A stretch of 64,000 bases of DNA from Salvelinus alpinus (GCF_045679555.1 NC_092122.1:9587102-9651101); one strand, 5' to 3'; numbered from the stretch's first letter, positions 11,272 to 22,351 are shown. Notes: generated by a model not told the origin, from the sequence alone. A program made the numbers and translations.

Positions 11272-11439
11272 TCACATGTTATTGTATTGCATTAGATCGA
11301 TACATACATCGACCCACATGTTATTGTATTGCATTAGATCGATACATACATCGACCCACATGTTATTGTATTGCATTAGATCGATACATACATCGACCCA
11401 CATGTTATTGTATTGCATTAGATCGATACATACATCTAC
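11272..11439. repeat. 42-bp minisatellite, 4 units
   Basis: Four units beginning CACATGTTATTGTATTGCAT, each containing GATCGATACATACATCGA, a near-palindrome. Units 1-3 look identical; the last ends CATCTAC in place of CATCGAC. Adjacent units leave no spacer, so this is not a CRISPR array. Confidence 0.92.
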
Positions 11440-11639
11440 TTCTGCACTTCTCCGAGAGGGACATCATCTCTTTTCCTTCAATGGGATTTGAGATTGGGGC
11501 GGGGGGGAAAGAAAGATGTGAGGTGACAGACAGACAGCGGAGACGGTCGCTCATCACGTCAGTCAGTGATAATTGAAAGTAAAATGTGAAAGAATGCACA
11601 GATTGTCAACAGAGGAGCTTACGAGAAGACATCTTGCGA

Positions 11640-12840
11640 CCAGTGGTGATTTTAGCATGTGCATTTTGGTGGGACAAACTCAATATTTTTTTAAAGATGC
11701 ATGACAACAAAGCCACTAGACAACACAACACTAAACAATACATTAATTGCACTATAGCGGTGACATACAGTGCCCACAAACTGGGCCTACATAAAGCTGT
11801 CCTAACAGCAGGGCTTTCTTTTCACCACCATGGAGTGAATCCACACCTGGCTATCAGCGGAGCCTTGCCTGGCAGAGAAACAGTTCATTCAGCCGCATTG
11901 ACTGCCTTTAAAAAAAACAGCTGATGTGGCTGACTTGCTTAAAAAATGTGGTTTCTACTGACAATTGAGATGTACAAACTATGGAATAAGGGAATGATGA
12001 GTGGATAAGAGGCAATCCGTAATTTCGATTAAGACATTAATGAGCGATCTAAGACGGGAGTTGTCAATATAACTATTTGTTCAGCACTTTTGAAATGTAC
12101 AGCGACAGAATTCAGAACAAGGGCCGTTCTCACAGTATTCTCCCTGAACACCAAGTCAGAACCGTAGTATAAATAAAAGGGGCATATAAGCAGACAATGA
12201 AAACTCTTACAATATTTGATGATGACATTTCTTTAAAACAGGCTATATGTGCACCAACAAGTCAGAACAGTAGGCTAAGTTATGAGGGGGAAAGGTACCA
12301 AATGATTAGGGTGAGGCATATGGGCTACTAGCAGCTTACTACACAACATACACTTAGTATCACTTTCTTAGCTACAGTATACATATCTCCCTGGCATATT
12401 ACATCATTTATGCAGTAGCATACAATACATTTTTGGACTCACCTTGTTGTGCTGTGCTCACATGAACAGGAAGGTGGCACGGCGGTCCTTCTTGTGGGCA
12501 AATGTTGTCATTTAACTTTGTCATCAAAGTCTGTAATTCTCTGGATTTCTGGTGACAACTGGGAACTCTGGGGAAAAAAACAAGGTTGAATCATGACGTC
12601 AGTGATCTTCAGGTCTGAGCTCTAGAAAGAGGCCCGAGTTCCAGACTTGGATGACATTCAAAATGTATTTTCCCAGTCGGGGCTCGTTTTTTTCTGTTCC
12701 CAGTTGTCTTGAACTCACTGAAGTCTGAGATTTCCCAGTACTGATTTCCCAGTTGTTTTGAACACGGCAGAAGTCATGTTGGATTGACAGTATGGCCAAT
12801 GTATTCAACCTTTTCTGGCCCATGGTGTTGCATGTGAATG
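11640..12840. repeat. Interspersed repeat, family unresolved
   Basis: I recall this stretch as a common salmonid repeat (for example AAGTCAGAACAGTAGGCTAA at 12260 and the CCCAGTTGTCTTGAACTCAC run near 12700). It shows repeated variants of TTCCCAGTTGT near its right side. No transposase, terminal repeat or target duplication could be fixed, so boundaries are approximate. Confidence 0.45.
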
Positions 12841-13108
12841 TTTAATTAATTTGTAAAGCGTGCAAACACTCTGTCGACCAGATAAAAAAGCAAACGGTGG
12901 TCAGGCACCTGAGATCCATTCAGCACCAGACGCGAAAGGCAAGCTAACAACCAGTTAAGTATTTTGATATTAGGGTAACAAAGTTGCCCTCTCGTTATGT
13001 TGCATTGTATAAGCTATCTTTACCAGTGGTAAACTGAGGTAAACTTTGCAGGCTAGCAGGCTAGCTACATTAGTTTCCTAGATTATTGCAATCTAGGAAT
13101 TTCTGAGG

Positions 13109-13380
13109 TAAAAGTTGACTAGCTGTGATGTGTGTGTGAGAACTCTGTGGTGTGTGTGTATGAACTCTGTGGTGTGTGTATGTGAACTCTTTGGTATGTG
13201 AGGGGGTGTTGGGTTCTGCACGGGGAAGTGAGAGGGAGAGAGTGTTACACACAACTTGTAAAAGTTGTCTAGCTGTGGTGTCTGTGTGTTGTGTGTGTGT
13301 GAACTCTCTGGTGTGTGTGTGTGAAGGGGGGGGGTGTTGGGTTCTGCCTGCGTGTGTGAGAGTGAGAGAGAGTGCTATGC
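13109..13380. repeat. Diverged tandem duplication of about 150 bp, GT-rich
   Basis: AAAAGTTGACTAGCTGTG near 13111 is matched by AAAAGTTGTCTAGCTGTG near 13260. Each is followed by GTGTGTGTG/GAACTCT words, then a G-run with GGTGTTGGGTTCTGC (13205 and 13332) and GTGAGAG. Smaller GAACTCTGTGGTGTGTG units repeat inside the first copy. Confidence 0.8.
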
Positions 13381-13578
13381 ACAGCTTTGTGGCACACTGA
13401 TCAAAGGCAACAGTGGCCAATATTGCTACCTTTACAACCCTGTATTTACTCACTGGCCTAAATAGGATTAGCATTGAGGAAATACTGACCAGAACAATAA
13501 ATAGGCCTATGTTATGAAAAGAAAAGGAATAATGGGGCGTCCATTCGTGTGCTGTGTGTGAGGTTGGGGGTGTCGGTA

Positions 13579-13592
<14 letters not shown>

Positions 13593-13656
<64 letters not shown>
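13593..13656. repeat. (GT)32 microsatellite
   Basis: Uninterrupted GT dinucleotides, preceded by a short CT run at 13580-13592. Likely length-polymorphic. Confidence 0.97.
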
Positions 13657-13661
<5 letters not shown>

Positions 13662-13752
13662 AGACGATGTGTGTGTGAGAGAGGGAACGAGTCTGTTTTG
13701 CCAAAAAACAGATTACGGCTTTACGTTATCCTTCAGTTGCCATTTATATGTA

Positions 13753-14126
13753 TTGTTATCCTACATGTCAACCAAGAATTCAGACTTTGGCACAGTGTTT
13801 TGCCAAGACACCCACTACATCGGAGAGGAAGGAGTTTGTCCTGGACTGAGGCAGATGTTCTGCTAGAGAAGGCATCGAAGATCTACATGTTTCAAAAAAA
13901 AAACACTCCAAGCAAGGAGGGAGTGTTCCTGCAGCCTCCCATCGGCGCAATGAACACCTACCTGAGCTCTACCCGCACTACATGCAGGATATTAAAAATG
14001 CAATGAAGGGCAAGAATCTCTGAGACCACCGACACCTGTGGGAGGTGTGCCCTGGCCATTCTACTACAGCCAGTAGAGGAGAGACACATAATGGCAGACA
14101 CAACCTTTTTGGACAATATCAACTTT
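13753..14126 (+). pseudogene. hAT-type transposase fragment, broken
   Basis: Across two frames one reads ELYPHYMQDIKNAMKGKN, then ETTDTCGRCALAILLQPVEE and ADTTFLDNINF. An ETTD after a KGK run is what hAT transposases and their relatives show around the first catalytic Asp, so this looks like the N-terminal to early catalytic part of such a protein. An A-run near 13892 and other shifts break it. It stops where the next repeat begins at 14128. Family assignment is inference from a short motif. Confidence 0.45.
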
Positions 14127-14127
14127 A

Positions 14128-14476
14128 GAACAATCAAATTCAATCAATCAAATGTATTTCTAAATCCCTTTTTACATCAGCCAATGTCACAAAGTGCTAT
14201 ACAGAAACTCAGCCTAATACCCCAAACAGCAAGCAATGCAGACGTAGAAGCACGGTGGCTAGGAAAAACTCCCTAGAAAGGCAAGAACCAAGGAAGAAAC
14301 CTAGAGAGGAACCAGGCTCTGAGGGGTGGCCAGTCCTCTTCTGGCTGTGCTGGGTTGAGATTATAACAGTACATGGCCAAGATGTTCAAACGTCCATAGA
14401 TGACCAGCAGGGTCAAATAATAATAATCACAGTGGTTGTAGAGGGTGCAATAGGTCAGCACCTCAGGAGTAAATGT
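14128..14476 (-). mobile_element. Interspersed repeat (3' half), copy 1, minus strand
   Basis: The minus-strand sequence matches the 3' half of the copies at 23711-24499 and 28823-29687: CCACCCCTCAGAGCCTGGTT, AGGTTTCTTC, then AAAAAGGG and a GATT-repeat tail at the 14128 end. The simple tail and variable 5' truncation suggest a retroposed element. I recall it as very abundant in salmonids but do not know its class. Confidence 0.75.
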
Positions 14477-14502
14477 TAGTTGGCTTTTTTTTTTTTTTAC
14501 TT

Positions 14503-16042
14503 AGTGACTTTCAAAAGTATCCCCCCCCCCCCTTGGCATTTTTCCTATTTTGTTGCCTTACAATCTGGAATTAAAAAAATTTTAAATTGTGGGGGGTTGT
14601 ATCATTTGATTTACACAACATGCCTACCACTTTGAAGATGCAAAATATTTTATTGTGAAACAAACAAGAAATCAGACAAAACAAACATGAGCATGCATTA
14701 CTATTCACTCCCCCCCCAAGTCAATACTTTGTACAGCTACCTTTTGCAGCAATTACAGCTGCAAGTCTCTTGGGGTATGTCTCTATAAGCTTGGCACACC
14801 TAGCTACTGGGATTTTTGCCCATTCTTCAAGTCAAAACTGCTCCAGCTCCTTCAAGTTGGATGGGTTCCACTGGTGTACAGCAATCTTTAAGTCATATTA
14901 CAGATTCTCAATTGGATTGAGGTCTGGGCTTTGACAAGGCCATTCCAAGACATTTAAATGTTTACCTTCAAACCACTTGTGTTGCTTTAGCAGTATGCTT
15001 AGGGTCATTGTCCTGCTGGAAGGTGAACCTCCATCCCAGTCTCAAATCTCTGGAAAACTGAAACAGGTTTCACTCAAGAATTTCCCTGTATTTAGCGGCA
15101 TCCACCATTCCTTCGATTCTGACCAGTTTCTCAGTCCCTGCCGATGACAAACATCATGGTATTCTCGTCTGTTTGCGTCAGACATAGTTTTCCTTGTTGG
15201 CCAAAAAACCTTCTTCCATATGTTTGGGGAGTCTCCCACATGCCTTTTGGCGAACACCAAACGTGTTTGCTTATTTTTTCTTTAAGCAATGGCTTTTTCT
15301 TCTGGCCACTCTTCCATAAAGCCCAGCTATGTGGAGTGTACGGCTTAAACTGGTCCTATGGACAGATACTCCAATCTCCGCTGTGGAGCTTTGCAACTCC
15401 TTCAGGGTTATCTTTAGTCTCTTTGTTGCCTCTCTGATTAATGCCCTCCTTGCCTGGTCTGTGAGTTTTGGTGGGCGGCACTCTCTTGGCAGTTTTGTTG
15501 TGGTGCCATATTCTTTCAATTTTTTAATAATGGATTTAATGGTGCTCTGTGGGATGTTCAAAGTTTTGGATATTTTTTTAAAACCCAACCTGATCTGTAC
15601 TCCTCCACAACTTTGTCCCTGACCTGTTTGGAGAGCTCCTTGGTCTTCATGGTGCCGCTTGCTTGGTGGTGCCCCTTGCTTTGTGGTGTTGCAGACTCTG
15701 GGGCCTTTCAGAACAGGTGTATATATACTGAGATCATGTGACAGATCATGTGACACTTACATTGCACACAGGTGGACTTTATTTAACTAACTATGTGACT
15801 TCTGAAGGAAAATGGTTGCACCAGATCTTATTTAGTGGCTTCATAGTAAAGGGGGTGAATACATATGCACGCACCACTTTTCCGTTTTACATTTTTTTTA
15901 AACAAGTTATTTTTTTCATTTCACTTCACCAATTTGGACTCTTTATGTGTATTACATGAAATCCAAATCCATTTAAATTACAGGTTGTGATGCAACAAAA
16001 TAGGAAAAACGCCAAGGGGATGAATAATTTTGCAAGGCACTG
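14503..16042 (-). mobile_element. Tc1-like element, minus strand
   Basis: Inverted ends: from the right TCAGTGCCTTGCAAAATTAT then CCTTGGCGTTTTTCC, and on the left AGTGACTTTCAAAAGTAT, a C-run and CCTTGGCATTTTTCC. Length about 1.54 kb, usual for Tc1 types. The C-run at 14521-14532 has replaced part of the left terminal repeat. Confidence 0.88.
14721..15650 (-). pseudogene. Tc1-like transposase, decayed
   Basis: The likely start is the ATG at 15650 (MKTKEL). The N-terminal helix-turn-helix is readable (KKISKTLNIPQSTIKSIIKK), then a second DNA-binding part with RRALIREATKR. The middle is shortened: KHVGDSPNIWKKV, then a jump past the first catalytic motif. [12 protein letters not shown] and SPDLNPIEN remain, but a TAA follows in place of the family's NLW Trp, and another TGA interrupts the C-terminal part. 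It ends KY then stop at 14721. Several stops and a deletion make it non-functional. Confidence 0.85.
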
Positions 16043-16972
16043 AATTCAAGTTTACTGTCTGAGTTGTATAGTCTACATTCATTCATATTTTTTTTTTCTT
16101 TGAATTTGAAATTTACTGAACAAAAATATAAACACAACATGTAAAGTGTTGGTACCATGTTTCATGAGCTAAAATAAGAGATCCCAGAAATGTTCCATTT
16201 GCACAAAAAGCTTATTTCTCTCAAATTTTGGCAACAATTTGTTTACGTCCCTGTTAGTGAGCATTTTTCCTTTGCCACGATAATCCATCCACCTGACAGG
16301 TGTAGCATATCAAGAAACTGATTAAACAGCATGATCATTACACAGGTGCACCTTGTGCTGGTTACAATAAAAGGTCACTCTAAAATGTGCAGTTTTGTCA
16401 CACAACACAATGCCACAGATGTCTCAAGTTTTGAAGGTGTGTGCAATTGGCATGCTGACTGCAGGAATGTCCAACAGAGCTGTTGCCAGAGAATTGAATG
16501 TTAATTTATCTACCATAAACTGCCTCCAATGTCGTTTTAGAGAATTTAGCAGTATGTCAACCGGCCTCACAACTGCAGACCACATGTAACCATGCCAGCG
16601 TAGGACCTCCACATCTTCACCTGCGGGATTGTTTGAGACCAGCTACCTGGACAGCTGGTGGGTTTGCACAACTAAAGAATTTCTGCACAAACTGTCAGAA
16701 ACCATCTCAGGGAAGCTCATCTGCATGCTCGTTGTCCTCACCAGGGTCTTGACCTGACCAGAGTTTGGCGTCGTGACCAACTTCAGTGGGCAAATTCTCA
16801 CCTTCAATGGCCACTGGCACGCTGGAGAAGTCTGCTCTTCATGGATGAATCCCTGTTTTAAATATACCGGGCAGATGGCAGACAGTGTGTATGGCGTCCT
16901 GTGGGTGAGCGATTTGCTGATGTCAATGTTTTGAACGGAGTGCCCCATGGTGGCGGTGGAGTTGTGGTATGG

Positions 16973-17773
16973 TGAAAAATATGGGTTGTTTATGAATTTG
17001 AAGGACCAATAAAAGGGATAAAACACGTAGGTGCTGGATTTTAGGCCGGTAGCAACAACCACAGGGTGCCCGTTCAGAACACGATGCAGCAGTAGTTGCA
17101 TCGCAACTCAGTTCAAGGGTTTAATGAAGATCCACACATACAACACTACTCTCTGATACTAATTGTGGTTCTGAAAAGAAAAGAGCAGAACTTGGAAAAT
17201 GATGCCTATTTGCGTGTCAACAACTAAACAGGCTATGTGGACCCAAACACATGTTAGATGCACAAAGAACAATAAAGTCATGTAGAAATATCCACACATT
17301 ATAAAACATAATAAGCATGAGCGATCTACCACCGAAAATAGCCTTGCACCTCAGACAAGATGGAGCTCTCCAGACAAGATGACCATCCTATTTTTCTCTC
17401 CTGCTTATTCTACCTCCTTAGAGGAAATTGCTTAACTTTCTGATATTTATTGTGCATGCAGCTAAATGTAAGTGCCAAAATCCTGATGTCTTGTTGTTTG
17501 GAGCTAAATAGCTTGTGTTGTAAATGTATCATTTGCGTTAAACTTGCTAGCGTACTCCCGCTAAGGTTAGCATTATCATCCGGAATGCATCACTATTTAG
17601 CATGCTAGTGGAAACTACAGACTGCCTGAGGCCCTGCCTGGTAAGGTATTACACAAAGACCTGGGGAAAAAGGCTGCTGATTGGCTAGTAAAATTATGAT
17701 GATTGGTATGACCTTATTCCAACAGGAAACCCAAAAGAAAGTTTGGAAAGGAGATCAGCTGTCCGTTTGTACA
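16973..17773. mobile_element. Solo LTR, 801 bp
   Basis: Begins TGAAAAATATGGG and ends GTTTGTACA (TG...CA), flanked by TATGG on both sides (16968-16972, 17774-17778). In uninterrupted Tc1 relatives TATGG occurs once. It contains AATAAA words near 17269. No gag, pol or second LTR follows. The retroviral-type ends and 5-bp duplication support an LTR; orientation and lineage are unknown. Confidence 0.75.
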
Positions 17774-17916
17774 TATGGGCAGGCATAAACTATGGACAAC
17801 AAACACAATTTCATTTTATCAATAGCAATTTGAATGCAAAGAGATACCGTGACGCAATCCTGAAGCCCATTGTCGTGTCATTCATCCACCTCCATCACCT
17901 CATGTTTCAGCATGAT

Positions 17917-18384
17917 TGTCACACCCTGATCTGTTTCACCTGTCCTTGTGATTGTCTACACCCCCCTCCAGGTGTCGCCCATCTTCCCCATTATCCCTTG
18001 TGTATTTATACCTGTGTTCTCTGTTTGTCCGTTACCAGGTTGTCTTGTTTGTCAAGTCAACCAGAGTTTCTCTCAGCTTCTGCTTTTTCCCCCAGTCTCT
18101 CTTTTTGTCACCCCCATGGTTTTGCCTGTCCTGTCTCTGAGCTCGCCTGCCCGACTACTCTGCCTGTCCTGAGCCTGACCCTGTCTGCCGTCCTGTACCT
18201 TTGCCCCATCTCTGGATTCCCAACCTCTGCCTGACCTGACCCTGTCTGCCGTCCTGTACCTTTGCCCCTATACTCTAGATTAGCGACCCCTGCCTGCCTT
18301 CACCTGCCGTTGCCTGCCCCTGTTGCTATAATAAACATTGTTACTTCGACAGTCTGCATCTGGGTCTTACCTTGATTCCTGATA
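17917..18384 (+). mobile_element. Solo LTR, 468 bp (family also at 19428)
   Basis: Begins TGTCACACCCTGATCTG and ends TTGATTCCTGATA, with ATGAT on both sides (17912-17916, 18385-18389). It has a TATTTATA box-like site near 18003 and AATAAA near 18332, as expected for U3-R. The terminal TA, not CA, probably reflects decay. I recall this LTR with a Ty3/Gypsy-type element in salmonids, so that lineage is likely but not shown here. Confidence 0.8.
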
Positions 18385-18890
18385 ATGATAATGCACGGCC
18401 CCATGTCACAAGGATCTGTACACAACTCCTGGAAGCTGAAAATGTCCCAGTTTTTTTATGTCCTGCATACCACAACATGTCACCCATTGAGTATGTTTGG
18501 GATGCTCTGGATCGACGTGTACGACAGTGAGTTCCAGTTCTCGCCAATATCCAGCAACTTTGCACAGCCACTGAAGAGGAGTGGGACAATATTTCACAGG
18601 CCATAATCAACAGCCTGATGACCTCTGTGAAGGAGATGTGACGCGCTGCATGAGGAAAATGGTGGTGAAACCAGATACCTACTGGTTTTCTGATCCACGC
18701 ACCTACCTTTATTTTGAAGGTATCTTTGACCAACAGAAGATGCAAATCTGTAATCCCAGTCATGTGAAATCCATAGATTAGGGCCAAATTACTTTATTTC
18801 AATTGACTGATTTTCTTATATGAACTGTAACTCAGTACAGTAAAATCTTTGAAATTGTTGCATGTTGAGTTTATATTTTTGTTCAGTGTA

Positions 18891-19427
18891 GGTATAAGAA
18901 AGAGCCGACTCTTCCCACAACACAATTCTCTCTCTCTCTCTCACAAGAAGTATCTTATTCATGACACTTTATATGACACTGTTTCTATCTTATATTTATT
19001 ATAATTAACTTACTGTTTTAATATCTGTTTACACTGATTGTACTGAAAGAAATGTTATGTGATCTAAATCCTTTTACATGTAACAGACTTGTATAAAATG
19101 GTGTCCCATTCAACTGCATGGTGTACACATACACCAGGGGGAATACAACAAAAGAAGCTTTCCACAGAATTCTGCAGATTGTCAACAGTAAATCTCTGCA
19201 GAAAATAGAAACAATTCCAGAAGTTTCTGTTTGGGCCTAGCTATATGTTGTATGTATACATATTTGAGATGCCATAACATGTCCTTGTGCTGAGAGCACT
19301 CATAGAGGCCTTCCTGTCAGACAAACACAATGACTCAGCAGGTCTCAAGAAGTGGATGAATACACGTACAGTATGTGCATGTGTGTATGCGCATGAGTGC
19401 GTGAAGGAGCGTATGTGTGAGTGTATC
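18891..19427. other. No gene seen
   Basis: AT-rich unassigned sequence with a short CT repeat near 18928-18942. No domain or repeat end recognised. Confidence 0.5.
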
Positions 19428-19843
19428 TGTCACACCCTGATTGGTTTCACCTGTCCTTGTGCTTGTCTCCACCCCCTCTAGGTGCCACCCATCTTCCCCA
19501 TTATCCCCTGGGTATTTATACCTGTGTTTTCTGTCTCCGTCTTGTTTTTTCAAGTCAACCAGCGTGTTACTCCGTGCTCCTGCTTTTTCCGTTTCTCTGT
19601 TTTGCTAGTCCTCCCGGTTTTGACCCTTGCCTGCCTTGACTCTGAACCCGTCTGCCTGACCATACTGCCTGCCCTGACCTCGAGCCTGCCTGCCACTCTG
19701 TACCTCCTGGACTCTGACCTTGTTATGATCTTTTGCCTGTCCACGACCATGCTCTTGCCTGCCCCATGGATTATAATACATATCAGAGACTCGAACCATC
19801 TGCCTCCCGTGTCTGCATCTGGGTCTCGCCCTGTGCCCTTATA
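19428..19843 (+). mobile_element. Solo LTR, 416 bp, same family as 17917
   Basis: Starts TGTCACACCCTGATTGG and shares CACCCATCTTCCCCATTATC, TATTTATACC and GTCTGCATCTGGGTCT with the LTR at 17917-18384, but is diverged. Flanks are GTATC and GTATG, a 4-of-5 duplication. Internal retroelement genes are absent. The two copies lie 1 kb apart in the same orientation, yet each has its own target site, so they are separate insertions rather than the ends of one provirus. Confidence 0.8.
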
Positions 19844-20097
19844 GTATGGTTGTATGTGAGCACTGAGCAGAGATGGAGAGGTAGAGAAGAGGTAGACAAA
19901 GGGAAGGTAAGTGGAGCAGACACCAGCCCTCTGTTCAGTGATTGTGTGAAACTAAAGGAGCTCTCCTCTGTCTGAGAGCACACTGGGGTCTCCTTCAACA
20001 CCTACGCTCTCTAACACACTCTCTCTGTTTATAACATCCCTCCTTCATCTCTCTCTCGCTCTCCTATTCTCCTCTCTTTCTCTCATTCTCTCTCTCT

Positions 20098-20215
20098 CTC
20101 AGCCAATCACCTCACTAACAGGTCGTCATGGACGATGTCACTGCGTCATGCGGAGCTCCACCACAGACAGAGGGAAGAGGCGAAGAGTGTAGCAACCTCT
20201 CTGTCTCTATCTCTC
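20098..20215 (+). other. Coding-like segment B, inverted relative of 2101-2225
   Basis: Matches the minus strand of 2101-2225. It follows a long CT tract ending in CTCTCAG, which resembles a splice acceptor, and opens CCAATCACCTCAC. The frame from ATG 20135 reads MSLRHAELHHRQREEAKS and VATS. Gaps of 12 and 9 bases relative to the other copy keep the frame. A possible exon with GTAAGT donor lies just upstream near 19905. Host exon, relic or unlisted repeat cannot be told apart here. Confidence 0.35.
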
Positions 20216-20635
20216 TTTCACTTCCCTCCAACCTCTATCCCTATCTCCTTGTTGCTGATGGTTGCTAGCTCCTACCTTCTCAATGTTTCTCCTGTCGGAT
20301 TGTCTCTATGGACAAATCTCTTTTCAACCTTTACTCCCCCAATCCTTCCTTCCTCTTTCCCTCCCTCTCTTTCTCTCTCCTTCCCCCACCCTCTTCTCCT
20401 CTCTGTCACACCCTTGCGTGTCTTGCGAGCCCTTATCCCTGTCGCCTGTGATTGGCTGGCTAAGTGGCAGTCAGCTGCGCTCCTGCTTCCTCGTTCCAGG
20501 GATTTCTCTCCATTTCATGCTCATCACTCAGGGAGCGAAGGAACTGTCACTAGGGCAACGGGATAAACAAATGAGGAGAAGGGAGAGGAGTGCGGGTGAC
20601 ACACTCATGACCTTATGACACTTAGTTGTCATGGC

Positions 20636-20896
20636 TTTAAACAATTTAAAGGCAATGCTACCAAATACTAATTGAGTGTATGTAAACTTCTGACCCACTG
20701 GGAATGCGATGAAAGAAATAAAAGCTGAAATGAATCATTCTCTCTCTCTACTATTATTTCACATTCTTAAAATAAAGTGGTGATCCTAACTGACCTAAGG
20801 CAGGAAACTTTTACTAGGATTAAATGTCAGGAATTGTGGAAAAACTGAGTTGAAATGTATTTGGCTAAGGTGTATGTAAACTTCCGACTTCAACTG
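20636..20896 (+). mobile_element. Solo right end of a Tss/SALT-type Tc1 element
   Basis: Begins in the last transposase codons (GGCAATGCTACCAAATACTA), then shows the inner IR/DR site with ACTTCTGACCCACTGGGAAT and the outer end CTTCCGACTTCAACTG, followed by TA at 20897. It is an independent, less diverged right end compared with the element at 9810-11067. No left end is present. Confidence 0.92.
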
Positions 20897-21257
20897 TATG
20901 TGTATGTATATTTTTAGGTGTGTGTGAGGCCTAAGTTATTCAGTGGTTTAACAGTGCTGTGCATCTGCTAGGCTGGGGGCTATGGGAGATATATAGGTGT
21001 AATACATGTGTGTGTTTGTGTGGGTTTGGACCTCCCACTATGAAGAAAAGTATCTCGGATCACTGTGACAAGAAGAGGCACTAATGGAAGCTACGGTGAA
21101 GAAAGACCTGAGGTACTGTAAATGTGATGGATACTTGACTGAGCTATGAATGACACCTGAGGGGTTGAGTGGGTGAAAGCCTTCATGTGGGATGTAGTAT
21201 GGCTGTTACAGCTACATAGGCTGAAGTCTTTCTTACTCTAATGCCAACAGGCTTCTA

Positions 21258-22351
21258 CACTATATATACAAAATGATGTGGACATCCCTTCAAATTAGTG
21301 TTGCTGAAAGGTGTATAACATTGAGCAAACAGCCATGCAATCTCCATAGACAAACATTGGGAGTGGAAGAGCTCAGTGACTTTCTATATGGCACTGCCAT
21401 AGGATGCCACCATTCCAAAAAGTCAGTTCGTCAAATTCCTACCCTGCTAGAGTTGCCCCGGGTCAACTGTAAGTGCCGTTATTGTGAAGAGGAAATGTCT
21501 AGGAGCAACAACGGCTTAGCCGCGAAGTGGTAGGCCACACAACCTCACAGAACGGGACCACCGAGTGCTGAAGTGTTTAGCACGTAAAAATCGTCGGTCC
21601 TCGGTTGCAACACTCACTACCGAGTTCCAAACTGCCTCTGGAAGCAATGTCAGCACAAGACCTGTTCGTCGGGAGCTTCATGAAATGGGTTTCCATGTCT
21701 GAGCAGCCGCACACAAGCCTAATATAACCATGCACAAAGCCAAGCGTCGGATGGAGTGGTGTAAAGTCGCCATTGCACTATGAATCAGTAGAAACGCGTT
21801 CTCTGGAATGATGAATCACGCTTCACCATCTGGCAGTACGACGAACTAATCTAGGTTTGACGGATGCCAGGAAAACGCTACCTGCCCGAATGCATAATGC
21901 CAACTGTAAAATCTTAACGCTATAGCATACAATTACATTTTAGATGATTCTGTGCTTCCAACTTTGTGGCAACAGTTTGGGGAAGGTCCTTTCCTGTTTT
22001 GGCACAACAATGCTCCCGTGCACAAAGTGAGGTCTATACAGAAATGGTTTGTCAAGATCGGTGTGCAAGATCTTGACTGGCCTGCACAGAGCCCTGACCT
22101 CAAACACATTGAACACCTTTTGAGATTAATTGGAACGCCGATTCCAGGCCTAAATGCCCGACTTCTCTAAATCTCTTGTGGCTGAATGGAAGCATATCCC
22201 CACAGCAATGTTCTAACATCTGGTGGAAAGCCTTCCCAGAAGAGTGGAGGCTGTTATAGCAGCAAAGGGGGACCAACTCCATATTAATGACCATGACTTT
22301 GGAATAAGATTTTCGATGAGCAGGTGTTCACATACTTTTGATCATGTAGTG
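21258..22351 (+). mobile_element. Tc1-like element (family also at 43805)
   Basis: Left end CACTATATATACAAAATGAT preceded by TA (21256-21257); right end CATACTTTTGATCATGTAGTG, where the target TA has become TG. At 1094 bp it is shorter than usual because part of the transposase gene is deleted. Confidence 0.88.
21335..22287 (+). pseudogene. Tc1-like transposase, internal deletion, Asp to Asn at second catalytic site
   Basis: The ATG at 21335 starts MQSP. DNA-binding remnants follow, then LWNDESRFTIW with the first catalytic Asp. A segment after CIMPTVK is missing relative to the copy at 43808, which keeps KFGGEG and more. The second catalytic motif reads FWHNNAPVHK, so the Asp expected after His is Asn. 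The Glu is present (DLKHIEHL). Stops and shifts occur throughout. It ends PY and stop at 22287. Confidence 0.85.

Larger units (their letters stand above)
16410..18693 (+). pseudogene. Tc1-like transposase split by LTRs, with stops
   Basis: Starts at the ATG at 16410 (MPQMSQ), followed by a helix-turn-helix region (NRAVARELNVNLSTI) and an early TAA at 16587. FMDESLF marks the first catalytic Asp, then RADGRQCVW. The first LTR interrupts after GGGVVVW. The second falls exactly at the second catalytic Asp: FQHD is followed by the LTR and the frame resumes with NARPHVARIC. The Glu survives in SPIEYVWDALDR. An early stop, frameshifts and the insertions all independently inactivate it. Confidence 0.88.
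16116..18888 (+). mobile_element. Tc1-like element interrupted by two LTRs
   Basis: The left end CTGAACAAAAATATAAAC at 16116 and its inverse GTTTATATTTTTGTTCAG near 18868 both abut TA. Removing the LTRs at 16973-17773 and 17917-18384 with their duplications leaves about 1.5 kb, the normal size. It starts about 75 bases after the previous Tc1-like element ends. Confidence 0.92.

Noticed and set aside
11272-11439. CRISPR-like regular repeats
   Set aside because: Direct tandem units without spacers, in a eukaryotic context. The same applies to the arrays at 25429, 28224 and 35781.
17917-19843. The LTRs at 17917 and 19428 as the two ends of one provirus
   Set aside because: Each has its own flanking duplication and the sequence between them is the Tc1-like remainder and unrelated DNA, not gag-pol.
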